Assembly: GCA_011523725.1 (NCBI GenBank)
Contig: WTGD01000117.1
Span: 1-6,537, forward strand
Source: Nitrospinota bacterium
GTDB taxonomy: Bacteria; UBA8248
Length of the DNA stretch: 6,537 nt
Direction of reading: 5' to 3'
The notes under the pieces were generated by a model. It was not told the DNA's origin, ran no database searches, and saw only the letters and a list, made by a program, of their open reading frames with translations. Below, in pieces: positions 1 to 5,387 of the stretch. A program made the translations under genes and the position numbers. Every line of letters starts with the position of its first letter. The stretch's first letter is position 1.

Positions 1-52
1 CACAAAAACCAAAGGCGGCTTCCCCAACGAAAATAGCTTGATGAAATTACTC

Positions 53-83
53 TAACCCACACCTTGTCCACATCTTATCCACG
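53..83. repeat. Three DnaA-box-like 9-mers at 11-bp spacing
   Basis: The 9-mers TAACCCACA (53-61), TTGTCCACA (64-72) and TTATCCACG (75-83) lie exactly 11 bp apart. Against the DnaA-box consensus TTATNCACA they carry two, one and one mismatches. On the minus strand they read as phased GTGG-starting repeats. The flanking 1-60 is AT-richer than the rest of the window. The arrangement resembles DnaA-box clusters at replication origins or in DnaA-regulated promoters, but only three imperfect copies are visible and the left edge cuts off the context. It could also be coincidence. No gene is seen in positions 1-98. Confidence 0.35.
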
Positions 84-98
84 AGCGTGCACGGCGTC

Positions 99-884
99 TC
101 AGATCGAGTGCATCTCACCCCCGTCGACCTGCAGCGCGGCGCCCGTGATGTAGCTCGCCCGCTCGCTGGCGAGAAAGGCCACCGCCGCCGCGAACTCCTC
201 CGCCTCTCCGAGACGGCCGATGGCGATGTCCTTCGTCACCTCGGCATACACCTCCTCTTCCGTGCGGCCGCTCTCCGCCGCCATCTTCGCGACGCGCTCG
301 GGCCAGTGGGTGTTGAAGCGTCCGGGGTTCACGATGTTCACCAGAATCCCGTCGCGCACGAACTCGCCCGCGAGTGATTTCGTGAAGTTGAGCAGCGCCG
401 CCTTGGAGGCGTTCGACACCACGCGGCGGGGCCGGGGCTGGCGGCTACTCGTCGAGCCCGTCATGATGATGCGGCCCCATTTCTGCTTTTGCATGTAGGG
501 GATCACCAGGCGGCTGAACTCGTGCGCCGCGTAGAGGATGCTGCTCATGGAGTAATCCCAGTCCGCGCGCTCCACGTCCAGGAAATCCCTGGTGGTGCTC
601 ACGCCCGCGTTGCTCACGAGGATGTGGACGGTCCCGAACAGGGCGACCGTCTCCTCCACCACGGCGGCGATGTCTTCCGCCACGCTCACGTCGCAGCGCA
701 TCGCGCGCACCACGCCTTCTGAGACCGACTGGATTTCCCGTTTGGCCGCCGCCAGGCGCTCCTCGTTCCGCGCGCAGATGCAGACGTCGCAGCCTTCCTG
801 TGCGAGCTCCCTGGCGACCGCGAGGCCCAGGCCCGAATTTCCACCGGTGACGATGGCGGCCTTTCCGTGAAGTCCCAGATCCAT
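99..884 (-). CDS. SDR-family oxidoreductase, atypical active site
   Basis: This is a 261-residue classical-length short-chain dehydrogenase/reductase with a single Rossmann domain, probably cytosolic. Visible motifs are the dinucleotide-binding TGGNSGLG (13-20), an Arg after the second strand (ARN, 38-40) that favours NADP(H), CDV at 64-66, NAG (92-94), the PG motif after the sixth strand (PGRF, 187-190), and a C-terminal GAALQVDGGE (248-257) typical of FabG-like enzymes. The catalytic YxxxK motif is altered: Lys161 is present, but the position four residues before it is Ser157 (SNASK), so the usual Tyr is missing. The start at 882-884 is chosen because AAGGAT lies just upstream (complement of 891-896) and the protein then begins with the normal SDR N-terminus. 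An in-frame ATG 26 codons earlier would add a non-homologous leader. The substrate cannot be read from sequence. The gene is divergent from the selenoprotein operon. Confidence 0.88.
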   Translation of the reverse strand: MDLGLHGKAAIVTGGNSGLGLAVARELAQEGCDVCICARNEERLAAAKREIQSVSEGVVRAMRCDVSVAEDIAAVVEETVALFGTVHILVSNAGVSTTRDFLDVERADWDYSMSSILYAAHEFSRLVIPYMQKQKWGRIIMTGSTSSRQPRPRRVVSNASKAALLNFTKSLAGEFVRDGILVNIVNPGRFNTHWPERVAKMAAESGRTEEEVYAEVTKDIAIGRLGEAEEFAAAVAFLASERASYITGAALQVDGGEMHSI

Positions 885-928
885 TTTTTCATCCTTTTCG
901 ATGCAAGGCGTTAGAAGCCCGGGAATGA

Positions 929-958
929 TTGAGAAATGCGGGTACGCCCCCTTATAAT
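929..958 (+). promoter_or_regulatory. Sigma70-like promoter of the selenoprotein operon
   Basis: TTGAGA (929-934) and a perfect TATAAT (953-958) are separated by 18 bp. Transcription would start near 965 and leave a leader of about 30 bases before the ATG at 997. The -10 core overlaps TTATAA, so the opposite strand also shows TATAAG, although no good -35 box was found for the divergent SDR gene. The promoter is predicted from sequence only. Confidence 0.6.
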
Positions 959-982
959 CCACCGATTCCGCCGTTCGCCACC

Positions 983-990
983 CGAGAGGA
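983..990 (+). promoter_or_regulatory. Ribosome binding site of the selenoprotein gene
   Basis: A purine-rich CGAGAGGAG stretch ends about six bases before ATG 997 and includes the strong Shine-Dalgarno core GAGGAG. Together with the promoter upstream it fixes the start of a gene that would otherwise be hidden by its internal TGA. Confidence 0.65.
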
Positions 991-996
991 GAAAAA

Positions 997-1269
997 ATGA
1001 CCGAGCGCGCCGATTTTCGCCAGTTCTACCGCGACGCCCATAAAGTGGACCTGCTCACCGACCGCGAGAAAATCCTGATGGGCCTGGCCATCGCTATCGT
1101 GCGCAACTGCCAGCCGTGAGTGGACCGCCGCCTGGCGGACGCCGGGAAAGCGGGCTTCACCGAGGAGACGCTCGACGCCGCATTCGATTTGACCGCCGCC
1201 GTCATGGCGGGAGTCGCCCAGAGCATGAACCAGCGCTACAAGGAGTCGCGGGCTCAGGGCGCTTCCTAG
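997..1269 (+). CDS. AhpD-like (CMD family) selenoprotein with CxxU motif
   Basis: Reading frame 997-1269 is open for 90 residues if the TGA at 1117-1119 is read as selenocysteine (Sec41) and TAG at 1267-1269 as stop. Residues 24-82 have the pattern of the AhpD/carboxymuconolactone decarboxylase fold: a helix REKILMGLAIAIVRN (23-37), the redox motif CQPU (38-41), then ADAGKAGFTEETLDAAFDL (47-65) and AAVMAG (67-72). The family's usual motif is CxxC, so U replaces the second Cys by one base change (TGC to TGA). Family similarity continues unbroken on both sides of the TGA. A SECIS-like hairpin follows, and promoter and RBS are good. AhpD-like Sec proteins are known from metagenomic selenoproteome surveys. 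A thiol or peroxide redox role is likely; the partner is unknown. The Glu and His of the AhpD proton relay appear replaced by Ile26 and Arg45. The methyltransferase gene follows after 10 bases. The alternative is a nonsense mutation or a sequencing error. Confidence 0.85.
1117..1158 (+). promoter_or_regulatory. UGA(Sec) codon with bacterial SECIS-like hairpin
   Basis: Behind the TGA (1117-1119), CCUGGC (1131-1136) pairs with GCCGGG (1141-1146), including one G-U pair, and closes a four-base loop GGAC (1137-1140). A lower stem CCGC (1125-1128) with GCGG (1150-1153) lies below a small internal loop, and G1122/G1123 can pair with U1156/C1155. The apical loop begins 17 bases after the UGA and opens with GG. 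Both match the known bacterial SECIS pattern: about 16-37 bases of spacing and a G in the first two loop positions. A competing hairpin (1125-1129 with 1134-1138) is possible. No folding energy was computed. Confidence 0.65.
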
Positions 1270-1279
1270 AGATCCTCTT

Positions 1280-1831
1280 ATGAAAGACTGGTTCAAGAGA
1301 TTCACGGATTTCGACGATCCGAACAAGCTCATGCCCTGGAAGGACAAAAGCCCCGAACCCCAGGGGGAGACGCCCGAGGATCGCCCGGAAATCCCCATCA
1401 AGCCGGGCTGGTATTTCGCCATGTACTTCATCATGGGCGTGGGGTTCGACACCCTGTTCCCGACCTACGCCTTCCCCGAGAACGTGCGCTTCACGCTCGG
1501 GGTCGGGCTGGTGTTCGCGGGCGCCGTCCTCAATTCGATCTCGCTCGTCCGCTACAGGAATGCCCGCACGAACCACGAGACGGACAAGCCGGCGCACGTC
1601 CTCATCACGGAGGGGCCCTACCGCTTCTCGCGCAACCCGATCTACCTGGGCTACATATGCCTCTTCCTGGGGCTCGGGATTTTCCTCAACAACCTGTGGA
1701 TATTCGTTCTGGGCGCGCCGCTCCTCGCCACGGTGCAGGTGGTGATCATCGCGCGTGAGGAGGATTACCTGACGGAGAAATTCGGCGAGGAATACGGCGA
1801 ATACTGCCAGAGCGTGCGCCGCTGGCTGTAG
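1280..1831 (+). CDS. Isoprenylcysteine carboxyl methyltransferase-family membrane protein
   Basis: This 183-residue protein has a polar N-terminus rich in Pro, Glu and Asp (1-40), then about four hydrophobic segments near 44-64, 71-91, 121-138 and 139-157. The C-terminal half carries the ICMT/PEMT-type signature: GPYRFSRNP (112-120) followed by IYLGY, then REEDYLTEKFGEEY (159-172) and a terminal RW. These elements form the SAM-binding face in membrane methyltransferases of this family. Length and C-terminal end are normal, so the gene is complete. The methyl acceptor is unknown; bacterial members act on varied small thiols, lipids or other groups. It starts 10 bases after the selenoprotein stop with only a weak Shine-Dalgarno site, so it is probably translated from the same transcript. 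Its TAG stop lies at the very edge of the downstream foldback repeat. Confidence 0.85.
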   Translation: MKDWFKRFTDFDDPNKLMPWKDKSPEPQGETPEDRPEIPIKPGWYFAMYFIMGVGFDTLFPTYAFPENVRFTLGVGLVFAGAVLNSISLVRYRNARTNHETDKPAHVLITEGPYRFSRNPIYLGYICLFLGLGIFLNNLWIFVLGAPLLATVQVVIIAREEDYLTEKFGEEYGEYCQSVRRWL

Positions 1832-1917
1832 GGGGTGTTGGATAAGCCTACAGAAGGAGCGGACTGAATTTCACTCCCCCATTGAAGATAAGGCACAATC
1901 AACGAAATTGGAAATGC

Positions 1918-1938
1918 ACTCCCCCCTTGAGGGGGAGT
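1918..1938. repeat. Perfect 8-bp hairpin in left arm of the foldback element
   Basis: ACTCCCCC (1918-1925) pairs with GGGGGAGT (1931-1938) around a five-base loop. The matching position in the right arm carries a similar C-run/TTAA/G-run palindrome (2070-2083), so the hairpin is part of the repeat's symmetry. Confidence 0.7.
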
Positions 1939-2042
1939 CGATGAAGCCGAGCGTTTTTTGCGAAGGCTGAATCGGTGGGGGGAGTTTTTCCCGTGGCTTG
2001 TCCCCCCACCACATCGGCCTTCGTCCAAAGGACTCGGCCTCT

Positions 2043-2070
2043 GTCGGGCTTTCCCCTCGGGAAGCCCGAC
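2043..2070. repeat. 12-bp hairpin in right arm of the foldback element
   Basis: GTCGGGCTTTCC (2043-2054) pairs with positions 2059-2070, with one G-T pair, around a four-base loop. It has no T-run directly behind it on either strand, so it reads as repeat structure and not as a classic intrinsic terminator. It could still slow polymerase between the two convergent genes. Confidence 0.65.
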
Positions 2071-2165
2071 CCCCTTAAGGGGGGAATGAACTTCAAAGGC
2101 GTACACGCCACCGAAAATCGCCTCCCAGGGCTTTTCCAACAACCCCCTCTAGCGCGGCTCACGCG

Positions 2166-2200
2166 AAAAGAAAGAGGCCGCCCACGGCGGAGCGGCCCCT
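2166..2200 (-). terminator. Intrinsic terminator of the PPC-domain gene
   Basis: On the minus strand GGCCGC (complement of 2192-2197) pairs with GCGGCC (complement of 2176-2181). The stem is followed at once by the T-rich run TCTTTCTTTT (complement of 2166-2175). It lies about 35 bases past the stop of the minus-strand gene and outside the foldback element. Confidence 0.65.
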
Positions 2201-2231
2201 CGAAACCCGGCTCGGATGATTCTCTCTGAAA

Positions 2232-2837
2232 CTACCTCACCCCCTTGGGCTTGGGGCGCGCCTTGCGCTTGGTGATCTCTTTTTTGATCGCGGCGTCTGA
2301 TTTCCCGTTCGTCTCGATGCCGAAGACCTCGCCCACGCGGGTGTGCTTGTCCATCAGGCGCATGAAGGAGATGTCGGCCAACTCGGCGATCACCATCTCG
2401 CAGGTGCTGAAGATGGTGCACCCCTCCACGAGGTGGCCGCCGAAGCACGTCGCCTCGGGCCGGCCCATCGAGATGGTGACGTGGGCGTGGAGGTAGGGCT
2501 CGCCCGCCTCGGTCTCGGTGGTGTTGCCGCTCATCTGCAGGAGCTCCAGCGGGCCGCCTATGGGCGTGAAGATGCGGCAATCGTCGTTGATGGGGAACGG
2601 GTTCGGGAACTGCCACACGTTTCTGAGCACCGCTTTCTGCAGGCTCGCCGCCACGCTCAGGATGACGCCCGCCTTCACGCCCTTCTCCTGGCAAATCTTG
2701 AGCGTCGTGCCGAACAGGTCGTCCCCCGGCGCCATGCGGATGGCCAGTACGCGGCCGATGCCCGCCTCGGCCACGTCGTAGCGGGCCTTGCGGGTCTTCC
2801 AGTTGGAATTATCGAAATTCGTCAGTTTTCTCGCCAT
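2232..2837 (-). CDS. PPC/DUF296 domain protein
   Basis: This 201-residue protein belongs to the PPC (DUF296) family, whose members form trimers. Plant homologues carry the domain next to AT-hooks; the function of the bacterial stand-alone forms is mostly unknown. The PPC domain spans about residues 26-175: RVLAIRMAPGDDLFGTTL (29-46), GVILSVAAS (57-65), the conserved HAHVTI (117-122) and CFGGHLVEGCTI (131-142). The His residues 117, 119 and 135 are the expected metal-site-like residues. The C-terminus (185-201) is strongly basic and rich in Lys, Arg and Pro, as seen in proteins that contact nucleic acid. The start at ATG 2835-2837 has GGGAG about a dozen bases upstream. The gene is separately promoted and ends in its own terminator, so it is probably monocistronic. 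It converges with the methyltransferase gene across the foldback repeat. Confidence 0.82.
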   Translation of the reverse strand: MARKLTNFDNSNWKTRKARYDVAEAGIGRVLAIRMAPGDDLFGTTLKICQEKGVKAGVILSVAASLQKAVLRNVWQFPNPFPINDDCRIFTPIGGPLELLQMSGNTTETEAGEPYLHAHVTISMGRPEATCFGGHLVEGCTIFSTCEMVIAELADISFMRLMDKHTRVGEVFGIETNGKSDAAIKKEITKRKARPKPKGVR

Positions 2838-2968
2838 GGATACTCGTTCTCCCTGAGAGGCGTCCCGCCTCGTATGTGAAAAGATGCGCTGTGCACGAAA
2901 TTTTCGGGGTTATACCACACCGAACCCTGGCGCGCATTCCGGGTTCGGGAGTGCGCTGCGAAACCGCC
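2838..2968 (-). promoter_or_regulatory. Intergenic region with possible promoter and leader hairpins
   Basis: These 131 bases hold no gene. On the minus strand TATAAC (complement of 2909-2914) is preceded by TGG and could act as an extended -10 for the PPC gene; no good -35 is visible. Between it and the start codon lies a perfect hairpin GAGGCG/CGCCTC (2857-2862 with 2866-2871). Nearer the deaminase stop, CCGAACCC (2920-2927) pairs with GGGTTCGG (2941-2948) over a 13-base loop. It may reduce read-through from the mqn operon, although no T-run follows it. Confidence 0.35.
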
Positions 2969-4243
2969 TCAAGCGCTCGGCGCCTCGTAGCGGACCTCCC
3001 CGTTCGTGACGGTGCAGACGACGAACGCGTCCTCGCTGAACACGTCGCCCAGGTGCAAATCGCCCACCCCGCGCGGCGGGCAGACGACGCAGAAATCGGC
3101 CGCGCCGCCCGGCTTGAGAACGCCCAGATTCTCGAAGCCGAGCGCCTCGGCGCCTGCGCGCGTGCACATCGCGAGGAGTTCGGCGTCCGTTATCTCCGCA
3201 TCATGTTCCCTGAGCGCGCGGGCCTCGTCCAGGATCGAGAGCGTGGGGCTGCTCGCCAGGCTGTCCGTTCCCAGGCACAGGTCCAGCCCGGCCTCGCGCA
3301 TGCGCGCCGCATCGGCGAAGGGATGGCCGAAAAAGTCCGCCGAGCGCGGACAGAGACAGACGCGTACCCCGTTCTTCCTGAGGATCGTCCAGTCTTCGGC
3401 GTTCGTCTGGTTCGCGTGAACGGCGAGAGAGAGGCCGCTCAGCGCGTCCGCCAGATCGAGATGGGCGACGGGGCGAAGTCCCGAGGGCTTGAAGCCGTCC
3501 AGCGCGCCGTTCAACGCCCGGTGGACCCTCGCCAGCGCGCCGCCGCCGTCCTGCAGGAACTCGACCTCCTCCATGCTCTCGCCCAGGTGCGTCGCCACGG
3601 GCCAGCCCCTCGCCCTCGCCTCATCGCACACGGCGCGATAGAGGGCGAGCGAGGCGCTATAGGGCGCATGGGGGCTCAGGCCGTGACGTACCGCGTTCGG
3701 GATTAAGCCCTTGTATTCCGGGAAGAGGTCGCAGGCTTCGAGCTTCGCCGCCAGAATCTCGTCCGCCCGCGCCGGATCCAGCCCCAGCACCTCGTGGAAC
3801 ACCACGCCGCGCATGCCGGCGCCCGCGATCGCCGTCGCGCTCTCCCCCGAGGTCGAGACGTCACCGGCGCAGGTAACACCCGCCGCCAGGCTCGCGGCGA
3901 CGCCGATTTGCGCCGAGGCCAGAAAAAGATGCGCGGGCCAGCCCCGCATCTCGCGCACGAGCGAGACGATCCACTCATCCATCGGTCCCGGCTTTCGCTT
4001 TAGGCCTGAGAGTTCGAGGTGCGTGTGCGCGTTGACGAGGCCCGGAATCAGGATCGCGCGCCCGAAATCGCGCTCCAAGGCCGCGGGCTCGGCGGGTCGA
4101 ACGAAGGCCTCCTCCCCCACCGCCAGAACGCGGCCCGAAGAGGTGAGCAGCGCGCCGCGCCGGATGGGCGGCCCAACCACCGGACATACCAGGTCCGCCA
4201 GCCAAAGCTCCATCTTCTGCGTTCGGGGAGGTTCCGTCGTCAC
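2969..4243 (-). CDS. COG0402 amidohydrolase, probable aminodeoxyfutalosine deaminase
   Basis: This 424-residue amidohydrolase-superfamily protein is complete. Metal and catalytic residues are all visible: HTH (His73, His75), a substrate-side motif LSPHAPYS (189-196), THLGE (218-222, His219 and Glu222), VHANQ (275-279, His276), CPRS (298-301) and GTDSLASS (325-332, Asp327). The C-terminal part (371-421) returns to the small beta domain with PGGAADF. This is the COG0402 deaminase pattern. Distant COG0402 members are established to deaminate 6-aminodeoxyfutalosine to futalosine in menaquinone synthesis. The direct neighbour mqnC, ending 12 bases upstream, makes that the best function here; chlorohydrolase-like or guanine deaminase-like activities are less likely alternatives. 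The start is GTG at 4241-4243 with no clear Shine-Dalgarno site, so it may be translationally coupled. ATG at 4211-4213 (residue 11) is an equally plausible start. Confidence 0.82.
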   Translation of the reverse strand: MTTEPPRTQKMELWLADLVCPVVGPPIRRGALLTSSGRVLAVGEEAFVRPAEPAALERDFGRAILIPGLVNAHTHLELSGLKRKPGPMDEWIVSLVREMRGWPAHLFLASAQIGVAASLAAGVTCAGDVSTSGESATAIAGAGMRGVVFHEVLGLDPARADEILAAKLEACDLFPEYKGLIPNAVRHGLSPHAPYSASLALYRAVCDEARARGWPVATHLGESMEEVEFLQDGGGALARVHRALNGALDGFKPSGLRPVAHLDLADALSGLSLAVHANQTNAEDWTILRKNGVRVCLCPRSADFFGHPFADAARMREAGLDLCLGTDSLASSPTLSILDEARALREHDAEITDAELLAMCTRAGAEALGFENLGVLKPGGAADFCVVCPPRGVGDLHLGDVFSEDAFVVCTVTNGEVRYEAPSA

Positions 4244-4255
4244 GGGAGAGCGTTG

Positions 4256-5335
4256 CTAGATCAGTTCGTAGAAGAAATTGCGCCGCCTGGGCGTGAAGCC
4301 CGCGTTCCGCGCCATGCGGTGGAGGTCGTCCTCGTTCAGGGCGTAGGTGGTGCCGGCGGCGCTCACGACGTTTTCCTCCAGCATCGTGGAACCCATGTCG
4401 TTGCAGCCGTAGTGCAGCGATATCTCGCCGACCTTCATCCCCTGCGTCACCCAGGAGGACTGGAAGTTCACGATGTTGTCCAGATACAGGCGGCTGATGG
4501 CGAGCATCCGCAAATACTCTGCGCTGCCCACCGTCTGCGCCTTGAGCGGCGCTGCGCCGTCGTTCTGGAACGTCCAGCAGATGTAGGCCGTGAAGCCGCC
4601 CGTCTCGTCCTGAAGCGCGCGCAGGCGGTGCAAGTGTTCGATGCGCTCGGCATCCGTCTCCACGTGGCCGAACATCATCGTGGCGGAGGAGCGGATTCCC
4701 AGGTTGTGGGCGACGCGCATGACCTCGAGCCAGCCCTCCGCGTCGACTTTGAGCCTCGAAATCTTCTCCCGCACGCGGTCGACGAGAATCTCGCCGCCCC
4801 CGCCCGGCACGGAATCGAGGCCCGCAGCATGCAGGCGCGTAAGCACCACCTCATAGGGCATGTCCTCCAGCCTCGCGATGTGGTGAATCTCCGGCGGACT
4901 GAGAGCATGGAGATGAAGGTCGGGGAACTCCCCCTTCATCCAGGAGAAGAGCTCCTCGTACCATTCGATGCGCAAGTCGGGATGATGGCCGCCCTGGAGC
5001 AGGATCTGTTTGCCGCCGACGGCGTAAAGCTCGTCGAGCTTCTGCCTGATTTCATCGCGCGTGCGGATATAGGCTTCGGGGTGATCCCCCGGCGGGCGGT
5101 AGAACGCGCAGAACGTGCAGTAGACGTCGCACACGTTCGTGTAGTTGATGTTCCTGTCCACGCAATAGGTGGCGTAGCCCTCCGGGTGCAGTCGCGCGCG
5201 CACGTCATCCGCTGCGGCGCCCAGCGCGACCAGGTCGTCGCCTTCGAGCAGGGCGAGCCCCTCCTCATAGGAGAGCCGCTCGCCCGCCGCCGCCTTTTCA
5301 ATCGCCTCGTAGAACGCCGTCGTCGCCGTTGTCAT
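4256..5335 (-). CDS. mqnC: Dehypoxanthinyl futalosine cyclase (radical SAM)
   Basis: This 359-residue radical SAM enzyme catalyses cyclisation of dehypoxanthinyl futalosine in the futalosine route to menaquinone. The N-terminal segment is followed by NINYTNVC and the cluster motif C69-x3-C73-x2-C76, continuing FCAFYR, which is characteristic of MqnC. Further family blocks are ILLQGGHHPDL (111-121), HALSPPEIHHIARL (143-156), GLDSVPGGGGEILVDRVR (172-189) and SATMMFGHVET. MqnE, the related radical SAM of the pathway, differs in these blocks. The end (RRRNFFYELI) is a normal MqnC-type C-terminus. The start ATG 5333-5335 has GAGGA (complement of 5341-5345) in front; a TTG four codons earlier is in frame but lacks this support. 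It sits between the cyclase gene upstream (52-base gap) and the deaminase gene downstream (12-base gap). Confidence 0.93.
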   Translation of the reverse strand: MTTATTAFYEAIEKAAAGERLSYEEGLALLEGDDLVALGAAADDVRARLHPEGYATYCVDRNINYTNVCDVYCTFCAFYRPPGDHPEAYIRTRDEIRQKLDELYAVGGKQILLQGGHHPDLRIEWYEELFSWMKGEFPDLHLHALSPPEIHHIARLEDMPYEVVLTRLHAAGLDSVPGGGGEILVDRVREKISRLKVDAEGWLEVMRVAHNLGIRSSATMMFGHVETDAERIEHLHRLRALQDETGGFTAYICWTFQNDGAAPLKAQTVGSAEYLRMLAISRLYLDNIVNFQSSWVTQGMKVGEISLHYGCNDMGSTMLEENVVSAAGTTYALNEDDLHRMARNAGFTPRRRNFFYELI

Positions 5336-5387
5336 GGGTATCCTCAAGAGTCCTTCAAGCCCTGGGAATAATGCGGGAGAGGCGCGA

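Larger units (their letters stand above)
1829..2151. repeat. Foldback (MITE-like) inverted-repeat element, non-coding
   Basis: The outer ends are inverted copies: GTTGGATAAGCC (1837-1848) at the left and the complement of GTTGGAAAAGCC (2129-2140) at the right, each preceded by a G-run and TAG. Nested inside, CGAAGGC (1961-1967) pairs with GCCTTCG (2017-2023), and GGTGGGGGG (1974-1982) pairs perfectly with CCCCCCACC (2002-2010) around a 19-base loop. Each arm also has its own hairpins: 1918-1938, 2043-2070 and the palindrome 2070-2083. Short open frames inside are repeat-derived and not convincing genes. The whole resembles a non-autonomous mobile or repetitive element of about 320 bp. No transposase is present and no clear target duplication was found. 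Confidence 0.65.

Noticed and set aside
885..962. Longer N-terminus for the SDR, starting at ATG 960-962
   Set aside because: The added 26 residues are unlike SDR N-termini, whereas the ATG at 882-884 has a good Shine-Dalgarno site and the normal start of the fold.
1125..1138. Hairpin CCGCC/GGCGG as the SECIS element
   Set aside because: Its loop starts only 10 bases after the UGA, closer than known bacterial SECIS elements. The alternative with loop 1137-1140 fits the spacing and loop rules.
997..1269. Two separate short genes: a 40-codon frame ending at TGA 1117 and a second starting at GTG 1120
   Set aside because: There is no Shine-Dalgarno site before GTG 1120, and the two halves together make one CMD-type domain with the TGA at a conserved redox Cys.
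952..1452. Minus-strand open frame of 166 codons covering the selenoprotein locus
   Set aside because: It shows no family features and overlaps the promoter, the selenoprotein and the start of the methyltransferase. The plus strand explains the region better.
1829..2151. Target-site duplication flanking the foldback element
   Set aside because: TAG occurs near both outer ends, but the bases between it and the G/C-runs differ, so a duplication cannot be defined from this copy alone.
1899..2229. Small open frames inside the foldback repeat
   Set aside because: They run through hairpin arms in several frames on both strands, have no RBS and no recognisable domain.
2876..3706. Plus-strand open frame of 276 codons opposite the deaminase gene
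   Set aside because: It is an Arg/Ala-rich shadow of the amidohydrolase, whose complete catalytic residues prove the minus-strand reading.
4019..5371. Long plus-strand open frame of 450 codons opposite mqnC and the deaminase gene
   Set aside because: Its sequence is His-, Arg- and Ala-rich without any family motif, it lies antisense to two clearly recognised enzymes, and it has no convincing start signal. It is a product of high GC content.
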